DNA of 64,000 bases. It comes from Heliocidaris erythrogramma (taxonomy: Eukaryota; Echinodermata; Echinoidea; Camarodonta; Echinometridae). The notes under the pieces are model-generated. The model was not told where the DNA came from. It ran no database searches and saw only the letters and a program-made list of their open reading frames with translations. Shown in pieces: positions 34,985-48,560 of this stretch (positions are counted from its first letter, which is position 1; each line of letters starts with the position of its first letter). The position numbers were made by a program, and so were the translations under genes. The stretch spans positions 22,878,006-22,942,005 of the forward strand of contig CM046859.1 in NCBI GenBank assembly GCA_025617745.1, read 5' to 3'.

Positions 34985-36529
34985 CTCGCTTGCTTCTCCC
35001 CTTGTTTATTTCTTGTAAATATATGATTTGTTTGAAAGCAGTGTAGCTTTAGTAAAGTAATACATGTATGTCGTTTTACAAACAATTGCGGTTCAAGCAG
35101 CATTGTACATGTACATTCTCTCCTTTTGGTACACATTTGTAACAATGTGTCGGTGTGTAATGTTTATTTTAACAACTTTCTTCACGTGTAAATAGGGTCC
35201 TGAGAACTTTGAAATATCCAAGTATTACGTGTATACATGTACGCTTACATGGAGGTCCATTTACACTACATGGAACATACAGTATCTTGTAAAAATTAGT
35301 TGTTACATGTATTTGCACATCATTTAAACAAAGTTCCAAGTACATGTATACATGTACATGTAAGTGAGTGCTTATAATTCCTTAATCATATACGTATCAA
35401 TAATGTTGTACACAACCTGTAGGTTATTGATATGTCGTTAAAAAACAAACTTTTCATGTACATATGTTAAGTTGGTAATTCCTTGTTTGAGCGTGGAATA
35501 CATGAGAATGTCAAGCTTATGATTTAGAACTACCACATGTCCCACCCTGCTTTTATGTACCTGACTTGTCATTATTTGATTCTCAATTTATATTGGATCA
35601 TCAATTTTTAGTCAAACCTTTCAAACTTGCTCCCCGATCTGCCCTGCAAAAGCCACAAATCAACTTACAACGAGCATCAACAATTGTTAATTGGGAAATA
35701 TCAGGGCTACACGTGCCTGGGTTTGCAATGTTCTTATTGTAGGGGAGGATTTTTTAGCGAGAAAGTTGATTAAAGCTGATAGGATTTAGATTGCTTATTG
35801 AGGAATGAGCGGTTTCGGTATTTGCGATGGAGCCAAGGCTTGTGCGTCAGCAAATTATTGAAGCCTTTTTACTCCGTAATGCGATGAAAGTCAAGTTGAC
35901 TCTTTACAAGACAAGTGATGATACTGTATGCATAGATGGCGTCATGTTAAAGGCAGTATTGATGATTCTCCCTAGTTTTGTTTTTTGTATATTAAAAAAA
36001 GAAATCAAGTTCAAATGAAAGGTACAAATAAAATTTTGATATCATGGGAGTTGAAATGTGTTAGTAATTGGCTTAAAATTTAACCCCCCCCCCCCAAAAA
36101 AAAAAAAATCCTTGAAAGTTAATAAGAAAATAGATTAACTTATAGTAAAAATAATATTATATTTGTAAAAAGAAAATGCCAAAATCATAGATAAATGTAT
36201 CATTACACTATTGTAGGAGTAAATGTAATATTTTATACTGTGTCAAAAAACCATCAAAGAATATAAAAGGTCCAAACAGAAATGTTGGTATGATTAACAT
36301 GGAATGTTTTAAGCACAGAGCTCTTTGAAATTTTGGTTCTACACCAGCATTCTGCAGTACAGATCTCTGCTCTTCACATTTCTAATATTTAATTACGTTG
36401 ATAATCTGCCATACATGTACATATATCTATGTTCATAAAAACATTTTTTTGTTTACATTCATATTCTGTACATGTTAGAACAATATACAGGTCTATAATA
36501 TAGCCTACATGTATATGAACATGTATGCA
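34985..36529. other. Intron-like DNA rich in TACATGTA
   Basis: No exon recognised. C12 followed by A13 at 36084-36108. Confidence 0.5.
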
Positions 36530-36700
36530 GGGGTGGATCCAGTGTTTTGTTAAAGGATGGGGTACAAATCTCAGAAAATTTTCTGACAAGGAAAAAAAAA
36601 AGAAGAAAAATATCCCACATTTTGGGCTGTCTTTGTCATTCCAAATTCTCTGACAAGCAAAAAAAAAAGGTTATCAGTTCTAAAAAGGGGGGGGGGGCCT
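36530..36700. mobile_element. GGCGGATCC-type element (copy 5, partial)
   Basis: Left end AGGGGTGGATCCAGTGTTTT, interior A runs and a G12 run at about 36687-36698. No clear right end. Confidence 0.5.
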
Positions 36701-36911
36701 CAATGTTCACTTTTCTTTCAAAGGTAGCTCAGTAGATATTTAAAGTGACCTGGGCCTGTAACACAAGGCTTAGTATCGATCAGTTAATTACACAGTTGAT
36801 ATTTTGCGATTGATTGCTCTAGCGATCATTTACAAACTAGCAATCGAGCACTACCTTATTTCTATATTACGTGACCCTGTTATAAAATTCACCTTAAAAA
36901 AAATCACATAA

Positions 36912-36948
36912 ACAGAGAAAAAGAGCGAGAGAGAGAGAGAGAAAGAGA
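36912..36948. repeat. (GA)n microsatellite
   Basis: GA dinucleotides with minor interruptions. Confidence 0.85.
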
Positions 36949-37420
36949 AGTGCTCTAACATTCTTGTACATAACATATTTGACCTACTTGTGTATTGTGT
37001 ACTCAATTTGTCGTACCCACAGCTCAGTACTTTTTATGAAGAACAATCTATTTGTTTGCAAGCAGAAACATTCAGTTGATGAGAATTCAGTAGTATAAAC
37101 TAGTCTTTTCTCCAGGTGTGGGGAATATATACTAAGGGCTCTCAATGTATTAAACTTGGGCAAATACTCCTTAGAAAACAAGTTTTTTTTTTAAAGCATT
37201 TAAGATATATTTTTGAGCAACTCAACCGCTTTTAAGTTTAACATTCTTGAAAATGTCAAATACAGCAATACTTACTAGCATTAAAACAGCGAGCAAGTAT
37301 TGTTTCCTTAATACCTAATGATAATGTACAGTTCAACTTTGGTGAACCCATTCTATTGGGAAGAATAAAAAATTCTGCCTGCCTGAAAACCAGATTAATA
37401 TGTCATAAGTCAAAGGGATC

Positions 37421-37545
37421 AGGAGTAGGTCTAGCGGTAATGTCTGCGGGCAGCTCTCTGTATTCGCCTACAAACTGACTCTGATCGGACCCAGGTTCGA
37501 ATCTCTGTCACGTCTTTCAGATGATGTTGTTAAAGGGTCGGTCCC
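37421..37545 (+). mobile_element. tRNA-derived SINE head and body start
   Basis: A-box-like TAGGTCTAGCGGTAATG (37426-37442) and B-box AGGTTCGAATCTC (37493-37505), about 50 bases between them. The downstream GTCACGTCTTTCAGATGATG is SINE-body-like. The 3' end is unclear. Confidence 0.7.
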
Positions 37546-38140
37546 AGATGTAAATAATCATATTTGATTGATACATGTCTGTAAAAACCCAATTACACAC
37601 ACACAAACTTCCTAAACACACTTTTGCATCCTTGATTCATGCTTCATTGCATTACCCCATTGAGTTTGGACTATTTAGACATGTATTTGTCTTCTTCATC
37701 AATAGAAGTGAAGGATGAAAAAAAAAATGGGAAAACTATTTATAGCATTGTCAACAAGAAATGTTGGTACTTTTGACCTCCTGTGTGAAAAGCTTGTGAA
37801 GGTATTTTCTCTTTGACAAATCTGAAAAAAATAGCTTTTGCAACTCTGCTCTTCTGCATAATGAAAATGCAAAGATCAACATATAAATAAGTTTTGATTT
37901 GCAGAGAGTTTGAAAATATGTTGAGGAAAATGATAGAAAGAGATGCAATATCACCAACCAACATGTACTGAAAGTTATCATTTGGGCCAACTCATTTGTG
38001 AGAAAGGTTATATTTTCCGTTATTGACAAATATACGTTGTTGGTCAACCCTTGACAGACAAGCAGAATATTTATTTTTTATACAAGGAGATCCAGAAGAA
38101 ATATTACCTTCAGCAAGAACATGAAAAAAAAGGAGAAAAA
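37546..38140. other. Intron-like DNA
   Basis: Nothing recognised. Confidence 0.5.
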
Positions 38141-38600
38141 TTACACTGGAGAACAGGGAGAAACGAGAGAGCAGAGAGAGAGAGAGAGAGAGAGAGATAA
38201 AAGCATAGAGAGAGAGAGATAAAAGCATGGAGATAGTAGTGGTAGAGTCAGTGATAGAGTCAGTGATAGGCCTAATTTAGATAGAAAAAAGAGAGAAATA
38301 GAGAGTGAAAAGACAGGAAGAGATCGAGGGGGGGGGGGGGGGTAGGTAAAGCGAAAAGGAAAAGTACAGACACAGGCATACATGTGTACAGCTTGAATTG
38401 ATAGGAAGAGACAGACTTGAAAGAGAAATGGAGAGACAGAGAGAGAAAGAGAGAGAAAGAGAGAGGAGGGATAGTGCAGGACAGAGATGGAGAGGAGTCA
38501 AAATGTTACTTTTAGAGAAGTTAGATAAAGGATAGCGAAAGAAACAGAAGAGGGAGAGAGAGAGAGAGAGAGCAAAGGAAGGAAGAAAAGATGACAAACA
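38141..38600. repeat. GA-rich purine tract block
   Basis: Mostly G/A with AGAGAG runs and G14 at about 38329-38342. Open minus-strand frames made of Leu/Ser are artefacts. Confidence 0.85.
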
Positions 38601-41600
38601 GGCAGTCTATGAAATAGAGGAGCTGAGCAAAATACAATATTTATTATTTAATTTTTGTACTCTCACAAAACAAGTGTCTCCCAGCGCACTGCAAACGCAG
38701 ACACACACACTCAAACAACCTCCCAGGTTGTATAAACTCTCTGCCCTTGTACCCTTGTACACAAACTGAAAGGTCCTGTCATTCAGTGAGAAGCTAGCGA
38801 ATGAGTGAACATTCTCACCAGGGCCCATGTAGTAGTAGCCCCTTTGGACAAACGAACAGATGCATGCAAGTCATTGGAATCGACTATCAAGTTGGTTTCG
38901 TCAGAAGTACGTCAATGCTTGGGATTCTTTTGTTTTGGTTTTCATCGTAGAGTGACCGGCTTTCATCATTAATGAAGTGATTTGAAATCGTGAATGTCGT
39001 CACCAAGAACCATTGTTGTTGATGTGGGAGGTGCTTTGGTGGAGTTGCAAAGTACAGCATCTCTCTTGTTTTGCACCTAGGAATCTAAAGGAAGACCTGT
39101 GGAATCAATTGTTTGTGCTTTTATTTGTAAGTGTTAATGATTTCCTCTGTGGAGCTTAGCTCAGGATCTGAGATATTGTTAATTAGTGCTTATCGGATAA
39201 AGATTGACGTGGAGATTTGCTCAGCCTGCAAGAATTCTATGTGAAATCAACCTTTGGCCATGATATAATGAAGATTGCGATGTTTGTTTTGGCTGCATAA
39301 AGAATAAGATAAAAAGCTATTTTACTACTTTTATTGTGATGAAACAGGCTGTTGTGGTTTTTTTACATTGTATGTGTTCCCATGATACTCATATTACACA
39401 TGGACATAATTACCGTACAGATTGCCATGATTGCCTTGAAATTGAAGCAGTTTCATTATTGTTGCAAACTGGGTCGTTTGAGAGCCCTTATTTACAGAGT
39501 GCAAAGTTTCAGAGGTTCATTATTCATGACTTGTATGTAATAGTATAGTTATGCAGAGCCCTAGATACAGTACAGTGTAAAGTAAACCTAGCATTTTTAC
39601 TTTTTAAAAAGATAAATAACACCAGTGCCTCTGAAACAGTGGTACAATAAAGGCATAAATATTAAACAGATGTGAAATCTTATTTTGACTTTGCAAACTG
39701 GTTTTGTAATTCACAGATGCACTGCTGTACATGTATACAATGTAGTCATTTTTGACTGTCATTCTACAGAGTGTCGCTATGATAGACCATCCTCTTAAAA
39801 GTCCTCTGTTCATGCATATGAAGGAGGGTATATACATTGTAGCATGGAGTTTCTTGTCAGTATAAAAACACATATGGCCTAAATGATTTGTTACTTTAAA
39901 GGTACATGTATGATCCCCCCCCCCCCCCCAAAAAAAAATAGCACTCTCCTCTTTAGGCATACATTGTATGTTATTTTACAACACTTGTTGATAGTAAACA
40001 TTTCATATCTTCAAATTAAAAACAGAAAAAATGATAAAAATGTTGGTCTGCCATCACTTTTTGAACATCTTGGTTGCCTCTGAGCTAATGGGCTAGTGCA
40101 TCTTTCTGATAACCAAGGTCTGTCCAGAATATGGCTACTGAATTGCAATAAAATTCAAACTGAATTGGGCCGGCTTCTTAAAAATGATAAAAGTACAAAC
40201 TCCTCTCTGGCCACTCTTTGATGCCCATAAGTGCTTCTTGACGCATCACTGTGAAGCAATGGTGCCGAAACCTCTCAAAGAAGCACAAGCTAGGAGAAGA
40301 TGCGGTCCCACGAGATGCTAAGGATGGAGGATGATGTTTGAGCACCTGTGCTTTTGCATATTTCTCCTCCTTTGATGTGATGGTACTGCACATTCACACA
40401 AATATAGAATCAGTTTGTAAAGCATTTCAGTTTTAGAATTTCACTCCTTTGCTCTCTGGTTTACTTTTGATGAAAAGTTATACTGGTACTATCATTATTA
40501 CCTACCTTCTTCTTATTCTAGTTTATTCCTCCCTAATTTTACATAATTTGGATAGGGTGTCATTCTTTTGAAAGAAGAAAAAATTGGCTGCCTTTCCAGC
40601 CAAATGAGAATAATTTTGAACAGTTTTTGTAAACGGTCATAACTTGAGAAATTACATATAGTGTTTTTGACTTTTTTTTAATGGTTCTTCAAAGTAAAAT
40701 GTAATTCATGCAGTCTAACAACATAACTAAAGTTGATGGGAAATCAGTCTTGATTTCTTCAATATTCCAAAAGAATTAAAAAGTGTAGTTCTAAGCTGAT
40801 CTTGCCTGATGATGGTATAAAATCACATGAATAGCTTGAATACATGTAGGTCAACATTTTTCCTTCTTATTTCTATCTCTTACAATCTGAATGTCACTTG
40901 CACTTTTCACCTTTCCATAATAAGGTGCAGTGTCCCCGGGCCTTTTACTTTGTAGTTTAATAAAAGGAACATTGCCAGCGACATATCTCATATTCTCATC
41001 TCCTTTTATTACACCAGTATTAGATTTTTCTCCTCAAAATATGAGAGGATAATACGCAATAAGGAATTTTTAGTGGGCTGCAGTTGGAGTGAGCTTCGGG
41101 CCAAGACCGCATCTTGTTGCTGCCCGTTATTAGATGATGAAAACACCTCATGCGTTTTTAAGGTCATTGAATAATACTTATCTAGGATCTAGTGTCAAAA
41201 GAACGTTAATTGCATGAATGGATAACTTGAAGGAAGTTAAGATTGAGGCAGAATCTGATTTCCTCTATATAAAGGCATGTGAAATCCAGGTGCTTGTACT
41301 TTTTCTTCCTATTACATCTTTGAAGGAAAATGAGCCTCTATTTAATCATCATGTGGATGTTATGGGCCATATTGTAGACAGCCTGCTTGACTTGAAGATT
41401 GACAACATTTTATCTTTAGGTGTCTCTCACAACCCAGGTTTAGAAATAAGTTCTAGACAGAAGAGTAATACCCTTTGTGTGCTGAAGTATTGATATTCAT
41501 TGTTTTTTTGTAAAAAGTGTAGTACATTGCATTAATTAGTTTATTTTAGTTCGTCTGTCATTTTGCTTCTCTATTCTCTTTTTCTTTAGCAAATTGCAAC

Positions 41601-42358
41601 ATAAAAGCTTTTTGTAGATATGAAATTTAAAAGTTGGGTTACTAACTCTTCGAGGTCGAGGGTACAATATTAACCAGCTGAATACTAATCCAGAGGTTGC
41701 TCAGACTGAAGACTCTGAATAATAATTGTTATATCGAAATCAATTTGTATCCAACGGGGTAATCATGACTTGGAAATGAGCTACATATATAATGTTTGAT
41801 TCCTTGTATGACACTAATCCAGCAAAAATGGTATAATCACAATTTACAGATTTCCTCTATAATAATATTATACCAAGTTCTTGGTGTAATTTTGATACCT
41901 ACATGTATGACGATAATCCTTCATTTCCAAATTGTGAGCTGAGCCTGATCGGTTAGGACTAGGCATTTTGTCCGTCCGTGACATTGAACATCTTATGGAA
42001 TATAATTTTAGTAGGTGACCATAGGAACCAAATTTTATCAAATTTCAACTCCTTCAGTTACATGTATGCCCTTCACAATGAAACATAAAATAGCTTGCTT
42101 TCAATTAAATACTTATTTTCTACAGGCCAAAATTTGTCAAATGTCCATCCGCGACTAACCGATCGGCTCAGTAATGGATTATTGACTGAACAAAGACATT
42201 TCACATTGTTTCTCTCAAATGTGTCTGTCTGTCAGTATTTTCTGTAAACATTGCAGCCTGAGATAAGATTATCCAAAACGTTCAGTCAGTGGTAACTCTG
42301 ATCGATCGCGGAGACCCTGAGCAAATAGGGCCCTTTCATCAAAGAGACACTAGAGCAG
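38601..42358. other. Intron-like DNA
   Basis: No firm gene. C15 followed by A9 at 39915-39938. One possible exon-like stretch at 40178-40393 is listed separately. Confidence 0.5.
40190..40391 (-). other. Weak exon-like open stretch
   Basis: The minus strand reads SKEEKYAKAQVLKHHPPSLA, then CFFERFRHHCFTVMRQEA and GIKEWPERS. Composition is richer in GC and less simple than its surroundings, and an acceptor-like TGTGTGAATGTGCAG lies just upstream. No good donor follows and I recognise no family. Could be a relic of a gene or transposase. Confidence 0.2.
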
Positions 42359-42499
42359 AGCCCTGTTTCATAAAACTTGTTATCAGTAACAACTGCCTCA
42401 TTTCTATGACAAATTCACTCTCAGCTAATCAGATTCAAGCATTTCAGTAGCTTATAACAGTTATTGCAACTTGTTATTGATAAATTTTTTACGGGGCCC
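42359..42499 (+). mobile_element. Small inverted-repeat element, family D (copy 4)
   Basis: GCCCTGTTTCATAAAACTTG at the left. Core CAGCTAATCAGATTCAAGC, AGTAGCTTATAACAG. The right end is decayed (TTTACGGGGCCC). Confidence 0.8.
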
Positions 42500-42546
42500 A
42501 GGTCTTCTAAAGGAAGCATCTCCTCATCGTTGAGTTTAGAGAGTAT

Positions 42547-42862
42547 GACCCCGTTCTCATTACGAGATTGGAAAGTGGATCGCGCTATCGTGCGGCGCGC
42601 CACGGAGGTCCACTGGCACGCCACGGTTCACACCTGCAGAGGGTAGCGCAGTCTATCTTGGCGCTCTCTGCAGAGTAAACTGTGAATAGGCACACTCTAG
42701 ATCGCGCTATCTCTCGTGGACCACCCCCCTGAGGTTGTCCGGTTTGGGATCGCCATGGACCACCGAGGAGCACAACGGAACAACGTCGCTGTGTTCTCAC
42801 CTTAAAGGTGGCGCGATCTAGAGCGTGCTAGAGCGCTCTATCCCTTGTAATGAGAACAGGGT
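42547..42862. mobile_element. GC-rich inverted-repeat element with GTTCTCATTAC ends
   Basis: GACCCCGTTCTCATTAC at the left and GTAATGAGAACAGGGTC at the right. The interior is CpG- and GC-rich with ATCGCGCTAT repeats in both orientations. 316 bases. Frames inside (both strands) are not recognised as protein. Confidence 0.8.
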
Positions 42863-42869
42863 CTCTGGT

Positions 42870-43600
42870 GGGAAGGAAGTCCCAGGATGCACTTAATTCA
42901 GTCAAGATTTAGCTCGGTTCTGTTATTGTCACACAGGTTTCACCCAGAGAAGCTAAGGACATCTGGTGAGATGGAAAAGCCCCTTGAAAAAGCTCTTACT
43001 TGGGAAGAAAGTCCCATGATGCCTTCATTCAGTCTAGAGGTATCCTAGTTCTGTGATTGACAGAAAGCTTCAATTTAGAGACAACCCCCCCCCCCCCCCT
43101 TCAATACTTAGAAACATCAGGCAAGATAGAAAAGAAAAGCTCCTTGAAAAAGCTTCTTGAAAAAGCTTCTTGAAAAAGTTTCTTGAAAAAGCTTCTTTTT
43201 GTGTCTTGTCTTATACAGCACCTGCATTCAGTCTAGGCATAACCCAGTTCTGTGATTGGCATTGGCATGAAGCTTGAACTAAAAAAATCAAGATACTGCC
43301 CCTCCTCCCCTCCTCCCCTCCTCCCCTCCTCCCCTCCTCCCCTCCTCCCCTCCCTCCTCCCCCCTCCCCTCCTCCCTCTCCCCTCCTCCCTCTCCCCCTC
43401 CTCCTCTCCCCTCCCTCCCTCTCCTCCCCTCATCCCCCCATGTTTAGAAACCTTCATATTGGACTAGAAAATGTCCTGAAAATGCATCTTGTATTTTAGC
43501 TTGGAGAGCATTTTGAGAAGGAAGTTCCATGATGCTTCTCATTCAGCCAAGACGTCCAATTTTGTGATTGTCATGAAGCTTATCTGTTAGCTGCTTGCAT
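42870..43600 (+). repeat. Diverged tandem array, about four units
   Basis: Repeated landmarks: a GGAAGTCCCATGATGC-like start, ATTCAGTCTAG, GTTCTGTGATTG, GAAGCTT, then TTTAGAAAC. Units start near 42870, 43001, 43200 (start lost) and 43515. A 13-base subrepeat (CTTGAAAAAGCTT) is amplified four times at about 43140-43195, and a (TCCTCCCC)n block at 43299-43437 is inserted or expanded in the third unit. Confidence 0.65.
43299..43437. repeat. (TCCTCCCC)n pyrimidine minisatellite
   Basis: 8-base C/T repeat, degenerate at the right. Confidence 0.92.
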
Positions 43601-44227
43601 TTTGTAGCAACCATTGATGACTGAGTATCTGTTTGAGAGAGAATGCTCCTGGAAAGTGTATCATCATATATTTCATAATAAGGGTGATCTCTGTATGTAA
43701 CAGATACTTTGTTTTGTTTTGTTTTCTGCTCACCTTTCCATCAGTATATGAAAATGCTTTAAGAATCTGTGGAAATTTGAAATTGAACTGTTTTTCATAT
43801 CAAGTCACTGTTATGTATAAGCCTGTAACTGTAAAATCTGCCACATTAAGCATTTATCTTTAAACCAGACTATGCACTTTGTCAAAAACACCTACTGAAG
43901 CTATTAATTATCAAAAAGAACATTGTAATCAGTGGCCTGACTTTCAGGATCTTTTTTTTCTCCCTAAATGAAAATGCATTGTGAGTGTTGAGCACATCCA
44001 GGTCTGTCCATAAATATGGGTAGTGATGGACACTGTGACCAGCACAGGGTTGGAGTCTGTCCAAAGAAAATACCAAATTGCTTGTAATGTGTCAGCCTTG
44101 TTAACCCAAAGCAAGTAATCACGGAGGCATTGAACCGAAAGTCTGGATTATAGAAAACTGTGTCTCTCCATCTCGTTGTCGAGGAGATGCCATCCCTGCC
44201 TGGATACGGGCGGGGCAGGCAGCCCGG

Positions 44228-44262
<35 letters not shown>

Positions 44263-47200
44263 GCACACCGACATGCAATGAGCTCTAGACTGGAAATGAT
44301 GTCCTATTGATTAAATATCATGCCCAACCTCCTGTCCAATCGTGCAGAAATTGTATGCATTGGCCCTAGAAGGACATCCTGTCTGTTGCAAGGACCGAAG
44401 GCTGAAACACCCTTCCTTTTGGTTTGAAACTGCCTTGACCTTATGAAGCTACATAAAGGTATAAAAATGTGTAGAAAAGGAGACAAAGTTGATAAAATGG
44501 TTTTGTTTTTATCAATTCCGAATCACTTAAAAAAACCCTTTTTAGTCATAAAGTTCAAGTTTCCTGTTAAAATATTTCCAATTGCTGCAAAGATAAGAAG
44601 TAATACATGTAATCAGTCTGTACAGCTATGGCCTTTTAACCCTATGACTACTGAACTCTCTCATTCCCATAGGCTGAATACAGGGACCACCCGGTTCCCG
44701 TAGGCAACGTGTTAACATTAACTGAGCAAGTGACCTTGTCTGTGCACTATTGCAGCATGTTGCTACCCAGGAATGATCCGCACGTGTCCCATGAATCACT
44801 GAGAAATTCTTGCGGGTTTACAAATTTATAAAAGATTTATTCAACTTTTCATTTCATCTATAGCCTGTCACCCTGATATCCATGTGTAATTCTTTGATTG
44901 ATGCAGAACCTTCTACATGAGAATGTGAAAAAGAGCAGAATTATAAAAATTCTATAAGGGACAGAAGCAACCCATTTCTTTTTTGAAAATGTGGCAACTT
45001 CAATCATAATTCGATATAAGAACTAGGGCACATCTGTTATCGAACAGATTTGTCGGTTATGCCAAACAAATCCAAGTTTGAAGTAGGAGGTGAATATACT
45101 ATTCATGATCTACATGTAGTACCTGATATGTAACTTCATTGTTTTTGTTCTTTTTAAACCTGATTTGATCAAGTTAATGATTGAATGGATAACATTATTT
45201 TGTCAGTGTGACCAAATTAATATAGGAGGCATACAAAAAATGTTTTCCAAATGGTGAGAAATAAATTATTTTTTTTGAAAAATACTCATAGAAGTTAAAT
45301 CAAATGATTGTGTTTTAGTAATTAAAAGCATTTCAGCTATTGAACTGATACATGTAGCTTTTTTTTTTTGCAGTGGTGCTTTTCCTTATACAGGGCGCAA
45401 AGTATGTAATCTCAGCCCGCATATTTTTCTTTATAAGCGCTGTCTTCGTAACATTTTTAGTAGCATCCATTTATTACCTTGAAATATCTTTTTTAGGCCC
45501 TTAGCATTTAATATGTAGAATACAGAGGTAGACAACCCAGACCTGGTCACCTACCTCAGTAACTGCCAATTTTGACTGATGTGGATGACATACGAGAGAA
45601 GAAGAAGAATGTAGAATAGAGAGCATTGCATCTTTCCTTTATGAACACAGTTGCCTCCTTCAATTTCTTTTTGTAAATCAAACTCAAAAGTAGTTTCAGG
45701 TTTTGTCTTTTAATGGTTATCAATACAGACCAATGCTTGTTGTGTTGACAAACTCCATTATAATTTACTTCAATTAATCAAAAAAGTTAAGAAGAAAAAA
45801 CAAACTCATCAAACTCTTAACCACTTCAGCCTTCACATTTACATAAATATATGCCATTTTAATTATGCTTTCCAGTGACCACTGTCAAATTCTGGAAGAC
45901 GTAGCGATTTATTTGTATCAAATTAAGTTGTAAATTCACCCTCCAGTTTCTAATTGCTTTCTCTCCTTGAGTCCTAGGCATAATTGGCTAATCAAGCGAG
46001 GATTTGGTAAAAGGGCAAAGATGATATTAATCTTGTTTTAGTATTTGTGAAATCCTGTCAAGCTTGTTCATACACAAAAAAAAGAAAATCAGATAGAATT
46101 TAAATATCCCAAAATATAATGACATCAGGCCGATAAGCACAAGGCCAGTAAGTTCTGTGTGAGGCCTTTTATTTGTCTTTATTCATGACTACCAACTTTT
46201 CATATTCATTTTCACTGTCAAATTGGCAACATTCATCGATATTAACAATATCTCCTGTATTTGAATGGAACTAAAATGTAAGGAAGTGATGAAAATTCTA
46301 AGTATGAACACTGTTGGCTTGATCGTAAACATGATCATCAATATTATATGAACAGATGGGGTGGATGATTTCATGGACTCGCTGGCCTGGTTACTGATTT
46401 ATTAGAGACAGTGATACCCTTCATTGATATGATCATGGTTGAGAAATAATGAGTAAATTGTCAACACTCTAAATTGGTACATTGATAATCCATTTGACAA
46501 TGGTGGTAAAAGTAAAGAAATGTCTATTTCATTCTTCTTTAATTAAGAGATTTTTTTTTTGAAAAAGAGTAAGAAGCATCCTTTAATATCTGTGTCAAAT
46601 TGAAGAAAAAAAGAAGCCATGGTTAAATTGTGAGCTCTTGTTTGTTCATGGGAAGCTGTAAGTTTGTGCTTTTATTGTATGAAAGTGAACAGATGGAATA
46701 AAGAAATTAAAAAGATATGCTCCCTGGGGTTCCATATATTGGGTAGATGTTATACAGGACGTGATGTTTATATTATTAAACAGGCATGGGGTTAAAGACC
46801 TTTTTAAGCTGGATTCTCAGCTCAGCAATCTTAATGCATGTAAGTTGGTCATGTACATGTAAATGCATTTTATTGATTTTGCAGGAATACTAATGACAGA
46901 AGTGTCTATATTACCATCAAAAATAAGTTTTTGAAGATCTTGTCAGTGTCATGCACAAACTATTTAAAAATGATTACTTGAGATTTCTAACTGACACACG
47001 TCTTGAGATTAAAGACATGGACTTATTTTATTGGTTATTTTTAACTTGTACCTGTGAAATTTTCTGTTAACAATTTGTCAAGCTCTAAATGCAAGAACTA
47101 TTCATAATCATGCTCCTCTTCTACAATTTCTGTCATGCCACATCCTAGCATTTTTTATCGTAAATTGCAATAAAAGTCAAATTTAGCTCCGACCTTGTGT

Positions 47201-48224
47201 AGGTTTTTACAAATTTAAACATATAGCATATGAATAGATGTGAAGATTGTTTATCGGAACAATTACCTCGTCAGAAGGATATTCTATGTGACCTGGAAAT
47301 ATGGTGGATATATAATTAGCAGGTTTCCTGTGCAGTGATTTGCCTATAGAAGATTTTGTTTACATGGTAAAGATATTTCGAAATACCTGGCAGTATAGAA
47401 TAAGGTCGTGGTTGCATATTCCCAGAGAGTTTAATCAGAGAAAATTGAAAAGTGAATGGGGATACTTGGCGAGAAAGAAGAACAAAATGGGAAGGCTAGG
47501 TGCAAACCTACATGTATACAGAAATTGATGTAATCAAGAAACTGAGAAGAAAATGGAAATGACAGATGTAGACTCTATGTGGGAAGTTTATGTTCAAACT
47601 ATACATGTACCTTCCCATTTTATCTTCCCAATATAAAAGACTGTTTACATCATATCATATACAAAAAATTGAAAGCAATTTGACCTTCTCAAAAAGGCCT
47701 TAAAAGGCTGCGTTTGATAGGCATTTATCAGTGAAGGTGCTTTCTGACAATGGGATATAAAGCCATCTCCATGTACTGTATTTCAGCATTTAGTAGCAGG
47801 CCCACTCTACTGTCATGCTCAAATATTTAGTAGGATATATCATGGTTCAATGAAAAGGTAACCTCTCAATATTTTTATCTTCTTTCATACCACAATAACC
47901 CTCTTTTGACCCAGAAATATATATTTGATGCAACCCATGAAGCATGAAATCAGCTCTTTTGCAATAAAAAAAAAAGAGAAAGAAATTGGGCACAAGTTTG
48001 TCCAACATGAGGGTTATTATGTTTCCAATCAACTTTGGGCAATTTTGTGCCAACTTGGGTAATACAGTATGTTATCCATTTATGATAAATATAAAGAGTA
48101 AGTACTCCAAAATGGACAAAATATTACCCAAGAGTGCCCAAAGTTGGTTGGACACAAAGTTGGTTGGACACATACTTACTCCTTGTGCTGGGCAAATTTT
48201 TACCCACTTTTTTGTTTCAGTGGT
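43601..48224. other. Intron-like DNA
   Basis: No exon recognised. Includes a (TG)n run at 44230-44259 and, at about 47990-48215, a cluster of TTGGGCA/TGCCCAA motifs in both orientations related to the element at 5875-6240. Confidence 0.5.
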
Positions 48225-48464
48225 GAATCTTTCTCTCTTTTTCTCTCTCTTTCTCTTTCTTTCTCTCTCTTTCTTTCTTTTTCTTTCTCTCTCTTTCTTT
48301 CTTTCTACCTCTCTTTATCTTTCTCTTTCTACCTCTCTATATCTTTCTCTTTCTATATCTCTGTATATTCCTCTCTCTATCTCACTGTATCTTTCTCTTT
48401 CTAATGTCACTCTTCATTCCATATGTCTCCTCTGTTTTTCCCTGCTGCCTCTCCCTGTCCCTCT

Positions 48465-48496
<32 letters not shown>

Positions 48497-48560
48497 TCTG
48501 TCTTTTTCTCTCCCTTTCTTCACCTTCTCTCCCTCTCCACTTTGTTCCGCTTTCCCCTCT
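48225..48560. repeat. CT-rich microsatellite block
   Basis: TTTCTCTC repeats, then TATCTTTCTCTTTC repeats, then pure CT. Frames are artefacts. Confidence 0.93.

Noticed and set aside
45340-45500. Exon after the strong acceptor-like TTTTTTTTTGCAG
   Set aside because: No frame after it shows coding character, and no matching donor is seen; probably a chance pyrimidine tract.
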